The notes: generated by a model not told the origin, from the letters alone. A stretch of DNA of 64,000 bases from Halichoerus grypus (GCF_964656455.1 NC_135717.1:11623033-11687032); one strand, 5' to 3'. Shown: positions 20,659 through 32,351, numbered from the stretch's first letter. Program-made: numbers and translations.

Positions 20659-21759
20659 TTGCCTTTCAGAGTCACTGTCTTGCTGTCAATGGATGGTTCC
20701 AAAGCTTCTCTGGACTGGCCAATACCAGTCAGGAAAAGAGTATCAGTTGAGTGTAATAATAAAGCTCCAGATTACATCCACCTGGGGAGTGTGGGCACCC
20801 GTTTTAAACCCAGATGCGTGGGGTGGAGGGGCGGCTGGAGCCTCGGTGTCCAGCTCTCTCCTGCACCAAACTAATGGTGCAGTTTGCCCAGAAGCGCCCA
20901 GTTTATGCCACTTGCCCAGACATGGTTTTTGAAAGTGCTTTCTTTCACTCAAACGATGTCCTGCTTTGCACAGTCAGTGATATGGTCTCCCTACTTCTGA
21001 CCCTTCTGGTGTCCAGCAGAGAGAAAGGTCTGGAACAGCTTGAGAAGCAGGTCCAGTTGTGATATGGTATTGCTTCTCTGCAGATGGAGCGTGTCCAGAG
21101 CTGACTCTTGCCTTATGGGGCAGGTTAGTGGGTTTTCCCAGACTTGCTCCCATTGGGCACTTCAGCTCCCTTCTCAGAGTCAAGGCATTTCCTGCTGGCA
21201 GCTTCCAGCTCTCTCCCCCAGCCTCTCGACTTCTGGCTGCCACCTCTCAGATTCTCATTATGAGGACCCCCTTGTCCTTCCAGCCAGGTTCCCTTTAATC
21301 CAGCTCTAGGCCACATCCCACATCAGGGCCTTGAGATGTCTCTAGAATATATAGAACACTCCCATCTTTGCCCTGACTTCTAGAAAGGTGCAGTGAGGGG
21401 CAATGCCAACCACAACATGGCACCTTCAGCCCTCTCTGGCTGGAAATCACACACTAGTCCTTGTGTTTCTCACTATCCAGGAACACGGGTCAGGCTCTTC
21501 CAGAGTGAAAGATCTCCCACTTTGCTATTGTGAGGAGGAAATGGAAAAAAAAAAAAAAAAAGAAAAGAAAACATGGGAATCCAATAGTTTCTCCCAAAGA
21601 AAAACTATGGCACGCCCACCTGTGAATCCTTGGGAGGCATTGTTGGGCCAACCGTCTTCACAGTCCCTAAGTATCTTTGCTTAACCCAGCACCTCACATG
21701 AGGATATGAAGGCATTTTATAAACTGTAAAGCATGCTACATATAATAATTATCACAGCA
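20659..21759. other. Unique sequence with an A17 run, no gene seen
   Basis: Several overlapping frames (for example 20540-20932 plus, 130 codons) have no recognisable domain. A poly(A) run occupies 21545-21561 without a recognisable retroposon body upstream. Confidence 0.45.
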
Positions 21760-21890
21760 GCTAACATTTCCTGAGCGATACCCAAGTGCCAGGCACCATG
21801 CCAGGAGCTTTGTATCTGTTACTAAATCCCTGAAAAAAATCCCATGAGCTAGGGCCCATTGTTATCTCTATTCAACAAGGTCAGCTATTA
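21760..21890 (-). mobile_element. MIR SINE 3' portion, minus strand
   Basis: CTAACATTTCCTGAGCGATA, GTGCCAGGCACCATGCCAGG and AGCTTTGTATCTGTTAC match the inverted MIR 3' end; the core is mostly lost. Confidence 0.75.
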
Positions 21891-22164
21891 TCTTGAAGTG
21901 CTTGTTGACTCAGAATTGCTTTTCTATGGCTTCTCCATGATTCAGATTCAGCCCCGAGGAACCACAAGAAAAAGTCTGCTGTTGAAGACCACATTTAAAC
22001 CTTATTGAAGTAATTTCTTCTGCACATCCCCAAAGTTCCCCATGACAGGCCGCAGAATCTCTTCATCCTGTCCACTCGTCTCTCCCTAATCTAAAATTTG
22101 TCTCCGCTCTTCTGTGTCCAGAACACAGATGCGGAATACTAGATCATCGACCACACTGACAAGG

Positions 22165-22465
22165 TGATGATAACTTACATGGATTGAGCATTTACTAGGA
22201 AGCAGGTGCTGTTCTAACATCTTTACATGCATGATCTCATTTAATCGTCACGACAACCCAGTGAGGTATGTTCTGGTGTCAACCCCATTTTGTGCACGCG
22301 CGCGCGCACACACACACACACACGCACACACACAAGCTTGAGGTTCAGAGTGTTTCAGTAACTTGCCCAAAGTCACACAGCTCATAAGCGGCAGACTCAG
22401 GATACAAAATGGGGTCTTCCAGATTTCAAAACTCGTGCTCTTAACAAGCATGCAGTGCCGGCACA
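22165..22465 (-). mobile_element. MIR SINE, minus strand, carrying a microsatellite
   Basis: Near-complete inverted MIR: GATTGAGCATTTACTAGGAA, ATGATCTCATTTAATCGTCA, ACCCCATTTTGTG, then the microsatellite, then AGTAACTTGCCCAAAGTCAC and ACAGCTCATAAGCGGCAGAC. The CA/CG run replaces part of the usual TACAGATGAGGAAACTGAGG segment. Confidence 0.85.
22293..22334. repeat. (CG)n(CA)n microsatellite
   Basis: A short CG alternation (CGCGCGCGCG) runs directly into CA repeats interrupted by one CGCA. Alternating purine-pyrimidine, so capable in principle of Z-DNA. It sits within the MIR core. Confidence 0.92.
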
Positions 22466-22689
22466 AATGTCATGGTCCACAAAAGCTGTTTAGAATCACG
22501 AAAGGGGTTGCCTGCGCCGGAGGGCATGGCTGGGGCCCGACAGGGGGAGCTGAGGCCCTGGAGACCAGATGAGGGAGTGACAGCAACAGGCAGCAGCCAC
22601 AGTGATTATGAACCTGGAGAAGAGGCAGCCAAGGATACAGAGGCCACATCACCTAGACCCACAGCTTCCAGGATGGCTTGGCTGAAGCA

Positions 22690-22960
22690 AGAGCAGCTTC
22701 TTCCTGCGAGCCACGGCTCACCCCCAGACACTGGGTGCCGGAAATTAACTGGTGGAACTTACGAGACACAGGTTTTGAAGTCACTAGCTACTTAGCCACG
22801 GACAAGCCAAGTATTCACCTTGAACCCCAGTGTCCTCATCTGCAAAATGCTCCGCCAAGAACGTCTCAGCACTGCTTCAAGGAGTCAACGGATGATGAAG
22901 GTAAAGAACCCATCATCATCATGCCTTTGCATTTTAGTTTCTTCCACTGCTATGAAGGGT
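22690..22960 (+). mobile_element. MIR-like fragment, plus strand
   Basis: TACTTAGCCACGGACAAGCC and CCAGTGTCCTCATCTGCAAA match the sense MIR core. The outer parts are uncertain. Confidence 0.55.
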
Positions 22961-24267
22961 GTGGCTACTGGGTCCACAATCCCCAGATTGCCCCCCAGAC
23001 TCCTATTTGCAGAAGCAGGACCTACATCTACATAGATGTGCTTGTCAGCTAAGTATTTGCTAGATGAAATGAATAAACAGTAGAACAATGAAGAAACACC
23101 CAGAAAAAATCATCAATCCTATTAAATGACTCCTCTACTTCCCACTCTGTAGGAGAAATCCCCTCGGTGACAACCATACTTCACCGAAAACCTGTTTCAG
23201 GGGTTCTGGTCATTAACTCATACCCATCATTTCTTAAAGCTTCTTGAAATCTGCTTTCCCCAGCCTGCCGCATACAGCCCGGGCAGGGGTCTTCATGCCT
23301 TCGATATTACAAACGACAAGGCAGCCTGGTCACCTGCCCACCCCAGTTCCCATCACCTCTGCATCCTCAGATGAATGCCCATCCATCTTTGTTGAGTCCA
23401 GAACAGCTGCTCCCCACCCGCTCCCCCCACCATCTGAGCTGCGAAACTGCCAACAAGGCAAATTGAGAATTCATGACAAAGAGTCAGGCTTCTGGGAGTT
23501 TCCAGACTGTAAAACAGTTTAGTCCCTATCATTCATAGGATCCATGCAGCCCAAGATAAAATTGGCCCAGTAACCAGGGATTCTCTTTGTGGATTGGATG
23601 TGCCCACGAAAGAGCCACAGATGATGAAGATCCATTGGCACAGTGACATCAATAAGGATGTGATGAGAAAGCAAGACCCAGATTCTAATCAAAGCAGCCA
23701 CAGGGGTCAAGAGCCCCCTCTGCGATGTGCTTCGGGCCTGCCTCCCCAGCAAAACAAATCAGCCCAAAGCGAAAGGATTCTCCAAGGCTATGCCTGAACT
23801 TACGCTAGAGATTCACCCAGTCCTTCCGCCTAGATGGTAATCTTTATTAAATGCTAGTATTCTTTAGGACCTGACGCAGTTAGCTTGGCCAGCATTTCCA
23901 CCTCAAGGTAAAGTGTGTTGGTCCAATCTTTTCCTGAGAGGAGCTTAGAGGAGAAAGAGGGAGTACGACCTGGGTACCTGGATCAGGAAAAGGGACTTCT
24001 CCAGACAGAAATGGGGGTGTCGCATGGGAGCTGAGTAGAAGCGAGAGGAGGAACATTTCCATCATCAGTAATCCCTAAACTCAAGTAGCCGGGACAGTCA
24101 GCCTAGAGAACACCAATCACTTCTTACCACCCCACGCACCCTGGTCCAGCTAATTGATTTTTATGTGTAACTCGTGACCAGCTTCCTGCCTAGTCAGAAC
24201 CATATTCTCAATTTCCAAGAAAAGAGTGCATTGTTAGTTAGCCCACATTTCACTCTGTCACACCTTT
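22961..24267. other. Unique sequence, no gene seen
   Basis: Short frames only. No repeat that I can name and no splice-flanked coding block. Confidence 0.45.
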
Positions 24268-24280
24268 AAATGCCCAAGAA

Positions 24281-24492
24281 GGGGCGCCTGGGTGGCTCAG
24301 TCTTTAAGCGTCTGCCTTCGGCTCGGGTCATGATCCCAGGGTTCTGGGATCGAGCCCCACATCGGGCTCCTTGCTCCGCGGGAAGCCTGCTTCTCCCTCT
24401 CCCACTCCCCCTGCTTGTGTTCCCTCTCTCGCTGTGTCTCTCTCTGTCAAATAAATAAATAAAATCTTAAAAAAACAAAACAAAATAAAATA
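24281..24492 (+). mobile_element. CAN SINE, young arctoid-type body
   Basis: GGGGCGCCTGGGTGGCTCAG head, TGCCTTCGGCTC, GGGATCGAGCCCCACATCG, GGAAGCCTGCTTCTCCC, TCAAATAAATAAATAAAATC and an A-rich tail. A 13-bp duplication (AAATGCCCAAGAA, 24268-24280 and 24493-24505) is exact, so the copy is comparatively young. A plus-strand frame of 62 codons here is only SINE sequence. Confidence 0.95.
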
Positions 24493-24843
24493 AAATGCCC
24501 AAGAAGTTAAAATGGTTTTTTCACAACTTGCAATGAGAATGAGAAGACAGGAACTTCCGTGCGTGGCAACACTGCAAGCGAATGCAGGTATCCCCAAAGT
24601 GCTGTCACATTACACCAACAGCAACAACAGCAACAGAAAGAAATCCCCAGAATGAAAATAAAAGACTTAAGTGAATCTCTGACATGGGTATGATGCTTTA
24701 CTTGATCCCAAACCACCACGGAGCTGTTCCTTGACTGAATGTGTGCATCTGTAGGAAGGGAATGGCGGTTCTTCCTGCCAGGTGGGAGTCACAGGTGCAG
24801 AGAGGTTAAGCCAACTGCATCTCGAAGATGAAAACCCAGCTTT

Positions 24844-25032
24844 TTTTTTTTTTTCCTAAGATTTTATTTATTTATTTGAGATAGAGAGAGAGAGAGAGCA
24901 GGAGCAGAGGGAGAGGGAGAAGCAGGCTCCCCGCTGAGCAGGGAGCCCGACTCAGGGCTCAATCCCAGGACCCTGGGATCATGACCCAAGCCAAAGGCAG
25001 ACGCTTAACTGACTGAGCCACCCAGGCGCCCC
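24844..25032 (-). mobile_element. CAN SINE, minus strand
   Basis: T-rich tail, CCTAAGATTTTATTTATTTA, GCTCCCCGCTGAGCAGGGAG, ATCATGACCCAAGCC and GAGCCACCCAGGCGCCCC. The 14-bp duplication GAAAACCCAGCTTT (24830-24843 and 25033-25046) is exact. Only about 350 bp separate it from the oppositely oriented SINE on its left, making an inverted SINE pair. Confidence 0.95.
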
Positions 25033-25046
25033 GAAAACCCAGCTTT

Positions 25047-26617
25047 AAGCAAAGCAAATATCCTCATGGAGCTGTCCCGCTGCAGGTTTGGAGGCAGGTA
25101 GAGGCTGCTGCAGAGCTGTGGGCGCAAGGTGACTTGTGTGCTTCAGGTCAGGCAGGATCAGGGGGCTGCCTGGCATGCAGGGGCACGTTTTCTCCCTTGT
25201 GTGCAGTGATTTGGCTTAGCATTTTAGATGCACAACGCAGAGGCCATTCAAGTAGGAAGGAAAACAAACTATCGGTGAAAGTTGGGAGAATTCTGTTTTC
25301 TCAACTCAAAACGGACAGCTTTTGTGAATAAACCAAAAAAGATGTCTGCGGAGATTTGCTGATGCTTGCTTCCTATTTCAAGATCAGCTGGAGTGAACTC
25401 ATGGTAAATCTCTTCTTAGTAACCAATTCACCCATTTGTTACCCTCAACAAGTTAGCATTCTTGTCTGCCAGCCTGTCAGGGAGGCACCTTTCTCTCTGG
25501 GGACACATCTGGGTCGCCCTAAAAGAGTGTATTTGCACAACACGTGGGCTCTCAGACCTCGCCAGGGCCACTAACAGGATACAAGCCACTAATGGGAAAT
25601 TCAAGTCAGCAGTTTTTCACAAATGTAGAGGGTCTCTCTGATTCTTTCAGTTTATATTTAAAGCCTGTAATCCCCCAAAAAACCACATAAATTAAACTAG
25701 ATGGGCACTTGGGAACGTTCATTATCAAATGAAGTTTGTTTGGTTATTTGAAGTCTCAAAATTTCCATTACTTGCATTTTGGCTACAAGCGTTAACTTTT
25801 CTGCCAAAGCGGCTTTGGATGATCTGCCTTTGGTCCAGATCATTTTCCTGGAGTTCAGATTGGATGATTAGTGTTTCCCTGATTAGAGCTCACTCACTGG
25901 GGCTGTGAGAAAGGAATGCAGCTAACATACCTTCTACATGGTTATTCTCGTCCACAGTCCTCTATTGTGCGTGATAACATAATAACATACGTGTTCGCTA
26001 ATATGTACCTTAATCAAAATCATTAAGAGCAATATTGGTCCGTATCTTAGTCTGGATTCACTTCCCCCCAAAAAGATTTTGAAATAAGGGGTTGGAGACA
26101 GGCCCTTCATTTGGAAGGTGTTCCCAGGAGACAACTGAGTGGGTAAGGGAGGGGACAGGGGGACAGTGAGGGGAGAAAAGCCAAGGAAGGGTGTAGTCAT
26201 GAGCAGGACTTCTGAGGGCCACCGGGGTTCAAAACAGCATGACCTTCCAAGTTGGCATATGGAACATTCATTAGAATGAGTCCATCAAGTGATACATATC
26301 TACCAAAGCGGGGGTACTTATCTCCCCAACCCCAACAAGAAAAGTTGTCCGTGGAGGCGCCCAATGCCTGGCATGTGTGGGCTGCCCCACCCCCAGGTGA
26401 GGCAAGTCCCCAGGACCCCAGAGAAAGCCCCCCGGGGAGCTGAGCAACACCTGTGGGTGCCTGGGGGGGGTCACCATCACACACAGGAGCTCTCCGGGTC
26501 ACTGCAGGTGAACTCAGAGTGGAGCTGGAGGGACACGAGGCATGGTGTCAGCATCTCCCACTGCCCACACTGGGATCACTGGTTCTTAGAATATTTCTTC
26601 TGGAAGCAATCTTAGAG
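25047..26617. other. Unique sequence, no gene seen
   Basis: No exon supported. The frames at 26197-26615 on both strands overlap each other and show no known domain. The 25560-25930 block is listed separately as a candidate conserved element. Confidence 0.45.
25560..25930. other. Candidate conserved non-coding element
   Basis: Repeat-free block with low CpG, long AT-balanced runs and motif-like segments: AGTTTATATTTAAAGCCTG, TTCATTATCAAATGAAG (imperfect palindrome), TTTGGTCCAGATCATTTTCC and GATTGGATGATTAGTG. The texture resembles deeply conserved enhancers. This is inference only. Confidence 0.3.
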
Positions 26618-26980
26618 ACTATTAGTTTCCTAGGACTGCCATACCAAATGACCACAAACAACTGAAATGTATTCTCTCACAGTTCTGGAGGCCAGAAGTC
26701 TGAAACCCAGGTGCTGGCAGAACCACGCTCCCTCAGAAGGTTCCATGGGAGAACCTATACCTTCCTCCTCTCCCAGCTCCCGGCACCTCCAGGCAGGTGT
26801 TCCTTGGCTTGTGGCCCCGTCTCTCCTCTGTCGGCCTCTGGCTTCCCACAGCCTCCACCTCCTCCGTCTAATGTTTCTCTGACCCCCTCTTATAAAGACA
26901 CTTGTCATTGGATTTAAGGCCACCCAGGTAATCAGGGTGATCTCATCGCTAGGTCCTTAATTTAATTACACCTGCAAAGA
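26618..26980 (-). mobile_element. MLT1-like MaLR LTR, minus strand
   Basis: TATTAGTTTCCTAGGACTGC, TATTCTCTCACAGTTCTGG, AGGCCAGAAGTCTG, CTTATAAAGACACTTGTCAT and TTAATTACACCTGCAAAGAC follow a reverse MLT1 LTR from end to start. The minus- and plus-strand frames inside it are not genes. Confidence 0.82.
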
Positions 26981-27017
26981 CTGTTCTTCCACCAAAAAGA
27001 ACAATTCCCACCGAGTA

Positions 27018-27150
27018 ACATCAGCTGACTTATTGAGCACTTCCTCTTTGATGGGCGCTATTGACGCTTTAGCCAAAGTCGTTCATTTAATCCTCCAAAC
27101 AGCCCTATCAGATAGACACAATTAGGATAGCCGTGTTCAAATACCCATGT
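27018..27150 (-). mobile_element. MIR SINE 3' portion, minus strand
   Basis: TTATTGAGCACTTCCTCTTT, TTCATTTAATCCTCCAAACA and GCCCTATCAGATAGACACAA match the inverted MIR 3' end and centre. Confidence 0.75.
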
Positions 27151-27729
27151 TCTCACTTACAAGCTATGAGCCTCTAGTTATGACGTGTGCCTCCCAGAAT
27201 GAACACAACCAATTGTTTAATGAATCTGTGGTACTATGTAAACAAGGTCCGCAGAAGGTGAGAAGAGAAATTAGATCCAGAAGATGAAAAGAAAACAAGC
27301 TTCATGGACATGCATCCTACAGAGTTACACAGGGCGCCACCATCAGAGCGACCCTGAACTTGGCCACTTGGTAGAACGCTCTGCTGTCTTGAGGCCCTTA
27401 ACTTTTGAACAAGGGACCCCCTTATTTTCATTTTGCACATGATGCAGCCATTCCTGCTGGCAGATGTAAGGGGCAAGCAGCCGATTCCAGATCCATCAGG
27501 AGTACGGCTTCTTCTTTCACGCAGTCACTGAATTCCCTCCCTTTGAGCACACAGATTCTTGCAGATGCTGGACGACCACACAGCGGAGATGTGAGAGAGA
27601 TAATTTACTTTTCAAGTAAAGAGTTCGATTTAGCCAACTCTCCGCGACCATCCACATCATTCAGAGCAATGATAGCATCTCAGGTTACAGCAAATTGCTT
27701 CCAGTGACCAATCGTTTACGGCCGTGGAT
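27151..27729. other. Unique sequence, no gene seen
   Basis: No named repeat or exon. Confidence 0.4.
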
Positions 27730-27902
27730 TTTGGCCAGGGGTGCAGACCAGAATCACTTGGCTTAAGAGTTTTGTCAAGAGACATGTGCCCAGGCCCTCC
27801 TCAAAACACTGAATCCAAACTTTAAGGGTGTAACACGTGTATGATTCTTGGGAAACGCTCTCCTGATGATGTTTCAAGGCCCCCTGATTAAGGACCACTC
27901 CC
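27730..27902 (+). mobile_element. MER5A/MER20-type hAT MITE
   Basis: GGGGTGCAGACCAGAATCAC, TGTGCCCAGGCCCTCCTC and the closing inverted part CCTGATTAAGGACCACT fit a Charlie-derived MITE. Which of the two families cannot be decided by eye. Confidence 0.6.
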
Positions 27903-28325
27903 AAAACAAAGGCTATCTGGCCCCGGTCCATGGAGACACCGCTAAAAGGAACGCAGTACTCTGTTAAATGGGAAGATGGTACTGGCATTGAAACTTAGTT
28001 GTAGCTGCTCAGGCCCCAGGCCTTTTGTCCTGCCAGAAAGCTGCAACTATGCTTACCCTGCCCCACCCCTAACACTTAAATATCCAAAATCCCAAACCGC
28101 TCAACAACACAGAAAATGACCCAGAAATGGAAAAGGAAGACAGACCCAAGGACAGAGGTGGGTTTAAGCGACAGCCACCCTCCCCCACCCCTACGCCCCC
28201 CCACTGCCACAAAAAAGTCAGATGAACCCTCTCTCTCATCATCCTATAGACCTTTTCCTCTCTTCGGGTTTCTTCATTATAGTAACAGAGTAATGGATTA
28301 ACAGAATCATGTTGTACAGATCAAC
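27903..28325. other. Unique sequence, no gene seen
   Basis: C-rich patch near 28178-28205 (CACCCTCCCCCACCCCTACG); nothing else recognisable. Confidence 0.4.
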
Positions 28326-28345
28326 AGAATCCTCTAGGGTCTCCA

Positions 28346-28569
28346 CGGGGTGCCTGGGTGGCTCAGTCGTTAAGCGTCTGCCTTCGGCTCAGGTCACGAT
28401 CCCAGGGTCCTGGGATCGAGTCCCACATCGGGCTCCCTGCTCCGCGGGAAGCCTGCTTCTCCCTCTGCTGCTCCCTGCCACTCTGCCTGCTTGTGATTCC
28501 TCTCTCTCTCTCTCTGTGTCAAATAAATAAATAAAACCTTTAAAAAAAAAAAGGAAAAAAAAAAAAAAA
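28346..28569 (+). mobile_element. CAN SINE with a 20-bp target-site duplication
   Basis: GGGGTGCCTGGGTGGCTCAG head, TGCCTTCGGCTCAGGTCACG, TGCTCCGCGGGAAGCCTGC, (TC)n, AAATAAATAAATAAAACC and a long interrupted poly(A). The duplication beginning AGAATCCTCTAGGG is exact over 20 bases on both sides (28326-28345 and 28570-28589). With the long tail, this marks it as one of the younger insertions here. Confidence 0.96.
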
Positions 28570-28589
28570 AGAATCCTCTAGGGTCTCCA

Positions 28590-29077
28590 GAGACACCTAA
28601 ACACAAAAGAGAAGCAAACCAAGCACGGGGAGGTCAAGGGCAGCCGGCGCAGGCCGCCCAAACCTACATCCTCTCCGCCAACTCCTGTGTCCTTCTCCTG
28701 CCCTGGATGAAGAGCCAGGGTTCTGAAGTTCTGTCTCCTTCCAGAAAAATGCAAACAATGTTTTAACACGCAGGGCCACCTGCTGTGGTTTTTTAATGTG
28801 ATTTGAAACAGTGCTGTTCCAAATTACATGAATCATCTCTAAATTTAGAAGTCAGCTTCTAATACTCATTGCCTATTCTGAATGGTAAATAATGTTTCCC
28901 AGTTTCCCTGCGGGGATCATTGCCAGGAATCTCTTAAGTGGGTGCCTCGCAGTCCCTGAGAGGTGAGCAAGGAACTGCTTGCTCCCTTTGGCTTTCGTCA
29001 ATTCTGGGGAAAAATGAAAAGCGCCCCGCCCCCTCTCCCAGACCACGAGGAGCGGTGGCTCACAACTTGGAGGGTAT
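28590..29077. other. Unique sequence, no gene seen
   Basis: A minus-strand frame of 79 codons (28597-28836) has no known motif. No repeats recognised. Confidence 0.4.
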
Positions 29078-29415
29078 TATGGACGGGTTGTCTGTGTCCC
29101 CCTCCCCCCACCCAGCCTGTACATGTTAAAGCCTTGACCTCCAATGTGAGGCTATCAGGAGGTGGGGCCTTTGAGAAGTGGTTAAGTTTTAGATGAGATC
29201 ATGAATGTGGTGGCCCTATGATGGGATTAGTGTCCTTAAAAGAAGAGGAAGAGACCCCAGGGCTCCCTCTCTCAACCATGTGAGGACACAGCATATCTAC
29301 AATCCAGGAAGAGAGCCCTCACCAAGAACCCAATTGTCCGGCACCTTGATCTTGGGACTTCCAGCCTCCAGAACCATGAGCAGTAAATGTCTGTTGTTTG
29401 AGCCCCCAAGTCTAG
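29078..29415 (+). mobile_element. MaLR LTR (MLT1/MST-like), plus strand
   Basis: TTATGGACGGGTTGTCTGTG, AAGCCTTGACCTCCAATGTG, AGGAGGTGGGGCCTTTGAG, CCATGTGAGGACACAGCA and CTTGGGACTTCCAGCCTCCA with TGTCTGTTGTTTGAGCC: an almost complete LTR in sense orientation. The GGTGGGGCCTTTGAG block favours an MST-like subtype. Confidence 0.82.
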
Positions 29416-32199
29416 GGTTGGCCAAGCTGACTGATAGAGAGGGAGGGCTGATGAAACACTCACTCTCACGCCCCCTTCCTCCTCTACCCTGCCCATTCTC
29501 CACACCCTCCCCCCACTCGTACCCCCGACACAAAAAGCTCAAAATTCCCAGCAAATACCTTGGGGGAATGTGAAGTTTATAAAAGCCTCATAGAGGATCC
29601 TGTTATTTCTTCCACCTCCTGACGATCAATGGTGTAAGCCAATTTCTCCCTCTGCAACTGCTGTTCATCTAGACCTAACACACACACACACGCACACGCA
29701 CACACATGCACACACGCAACCTCACACAGTAACTCATGTTTCAAAGGAACGGGTTTTCTTTTTGGTGATTTCATCTATTTTATTCCACACTACTCCCCGC
29801 CCCTCAAAAAAAATTGAGGTTGAGTAAATTCTTCACATTTCAAGGGTTTGCTTTGGTGCTCCATGGATGCAGCCGGCATCTCTGTGGGATAAGGTGGGGC
29901 CCCACCATGAAGGCAATTTCATTTGGCTTATTACAGACCCCAGCCGGGTCCAGCAGTGAACAAAGGAGGGGCTATCCCCACAGTAACCCCAGTCCCCTGA
30001 GCCTCTTGCGTTAGGTTTATCAAACTACAAAGCGGCAGCCCCACCCCAGGGTTACCACCTCCCTAAAATCCTACCCCTCCCCAAATTCCTGCCTGACTTC
30101 AAGATAACTGGAATCAATGTAGCTCACCCACATTAAATAAGGACCCTGCAAAGATCATGAGTTCAAAGATTATCCAGGGTTGTTGTTGTAGACTCAAAAT
30201 CCATATCAAAACCCACTTATTGCCATTTTACCTCTTCATGGACAGACAAATTCACCCCATTGAATAACAGTGTATTGCAAAGGTTGGGAAGGTTTTGTCC
30301 TAACACATGGTTGGTGACATAATATAATCCAACATGCAATTCCCACATTCTCTCCTTGTCAGGCCCAGCTAAATCCCCATACCTGACTCTTCCCACGTCA
30401 GAGGCTGACAGGCCATCATTGGAAGACCCCATGCACCCCAGGTTCTAGAAGAAAGCTCAGCCAGGGCCACAGGGAGGGATTCTGCAGGCACTCAAAGCCC
30501 CTCCCCAGCCTGCATCCCAAGAAGTGCTCCCCACCTTAAATTTCTATGTCCTTCTCATAAACAATCTGATAACTCACTCCTTCAAGGATGGGCCAGCCTT
30601 GTTCTTTCCCGCTTGGCCAATCCTCCACTCGGGTCCTAACCAGGAGCAGAATCCCACCCTGAAAATCAAAAGTACTGAGTAAGTGAAAAATTAATAAATG
30701 AGCAAAAAACATACACCACGTAGTAATATGACTGATATGATGTGATGTGATCTGATGTTGGTAAGATACAACAGGGTCCCTGCTTAGATCACTTATAATT
30801 CTCGCTATTAGATTTCCCATCCTTTTTTCTAGCCACTTATTTGGGACACCCTCAATTTGCAACCAAAATCGTTGGTCTCGGCTACCCTCATGTGTCCGTT
30901 GCCACATCCCATTTATGTTTTATCAGTAGAGCTGGTTCCCTCCCTGTGACTGTCGATGGATGTCGTTCTTTCTAGTGCCAGCCTTACCTGATGAAGACAC
31001 TCGATTCTAAGGGCGGGACCAAGTCATGGTCCCCTTCTAGAGTAAGGTTAAGGCTAGTGCAAGCAGTGAGTGACCTGGGACCCGGCTAAGAAAGGGAACT
31101 TCTTACAGAAAATTGCAGGGGAGGAGGTAAAAAAAAAACCAACAAAAAAACGCAAACAAACACAAAAACAGAGAAACAAGCAGAAATAATCCAGGGTCCT
31201 AGTTAAGGAAGCCAGAAAGGGAAGCTTAAATGGGCTTCCAAACCACATGGGGCCAGAAGCAAGATTTGAAAGCCAGGGTCTGGAGCCAGGGACAGGACAG
31301 CAAGGACACGAGGCTGTCCAAGGCTGGACTTCCTGTGCCAATGTGTCTTACGGTAAGGCGTTGTCATTAAAAGGGCCAACCACAAAACACTCATCTCTCT
31401 GAGTCTGACTCACCAGAGAGCTGGTGCCAACTGCCCTATGTTAGCATGTAATGCCCTTCTGCTTCCCACTTGCTAACGTATGCCCACGTACGTGCACACA
31501 TGCACACGCGGTGTCCTACGATCCACAGAGCTAGGGAGCATCTAGGTATCACATATTATAATACCTGCCCTCTTCACTAAGGCAGACCTCCAGGGAAATC
31601 TCGCCGTCCTTTTTCCAACAAACGAACAGTATTTCCCAAATCCTGGCCCCTTTCACCAAGCAGTCATAGGGCACCCCCTTGGAGCTGCTCGGCCTCACTC
31701 CCGGGTCCCATCCAGATTCATCATGTAAGCCTTATAGCAATCCCATTCCCTGGTGCCTGTCCCTCCATCATTCAGCTTAACAATGTCACCAGTGTTCTTC
31801 GTTCTGAGCCTGAATTAACACATGAGGCAGGCTTCCCCAGAGACCAGAGCCCTCGGGCTGTAACTTGGACTGGGAACCCAGAGTCTGAACTGGACTGTCC
31901 CTGCTAGCCGGGGGGGAGGGCTTGGGGGGAAATCAGAAAAACAAAAAGAGAGTGGTTTTTTATGTGGCTGTTGTACCAACCTGATGTAGATCTATACAGA
32001 TGGACAGTAAAAACTTTCCTAAATAATGTGGTCATTTGGGGTCATACATCCTTAAAAAAATAATAAAACTGATAAAACAGTACAATCAAGGAAGAATGAT
32101 TATCACAAAAAACTGTCACAGAAAACTGAGGAGCAAATGGAGTAGCCCCTCAATTGTTATGCACCGGCCTGGACCCCTGGCACTCTAACTGTCGGAAAA
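29416..32199. other. Mostly unique sequence, no gene seen
   Basis: No exon is recognisable. The minus-strand frame 30536-30907 (123 codons) has no known domain. A GATGTG-type short tandem run sits near 30738-30752, an A-rich stretch at 31128-31175, and a CA microsatellite at 29677-29719 is listed separately. Confidence 0.45.
29677..29719. repeat. (CA)n microsatellite, interrupted
   Basis: CA repeats broken by CGCA and TGCA units, in unique sequence. A candidate length-variable marker. Confidence 0.9.
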
Positions 32200-32328
32200 A
32201 GCACACAAGTAACTTTTACTGTTCTGCTTTTACAGATAAGGAACCGAGGCTCAGAGAGGTTAAGCAACTTGCCCTGGGGTTACACAGTCAGGAAACGGCC
32301 AAACGGAGTTTCGAACCTATGACTAATG
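32200..32328 (-). mobile_element. MIR SINE core, minus strand
   Basis: TTACAGATAAGGAACCGAGG, CTCAGAGAGGTTAAGCAACT and TGCCCTGGGGTTACACAGTC are an unusually clear inverted MIR core, followed by GTTTCGAACCTATGAC from the tRNA-like head. Confidence 0.88.
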
Positions 32329-32351
32329 TACCAGCCAGAGTGATGCCCTCG

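Noticed and set aside
24270..24458. 62-codon plus-strand frame with similar partners at 28309-28530, 52014-52262 and 59034-59288
   Set aside because: All are translations of the CAN SINE body (KRLPSA-type peptides); the similarity reflects the repeat, not a gene family.
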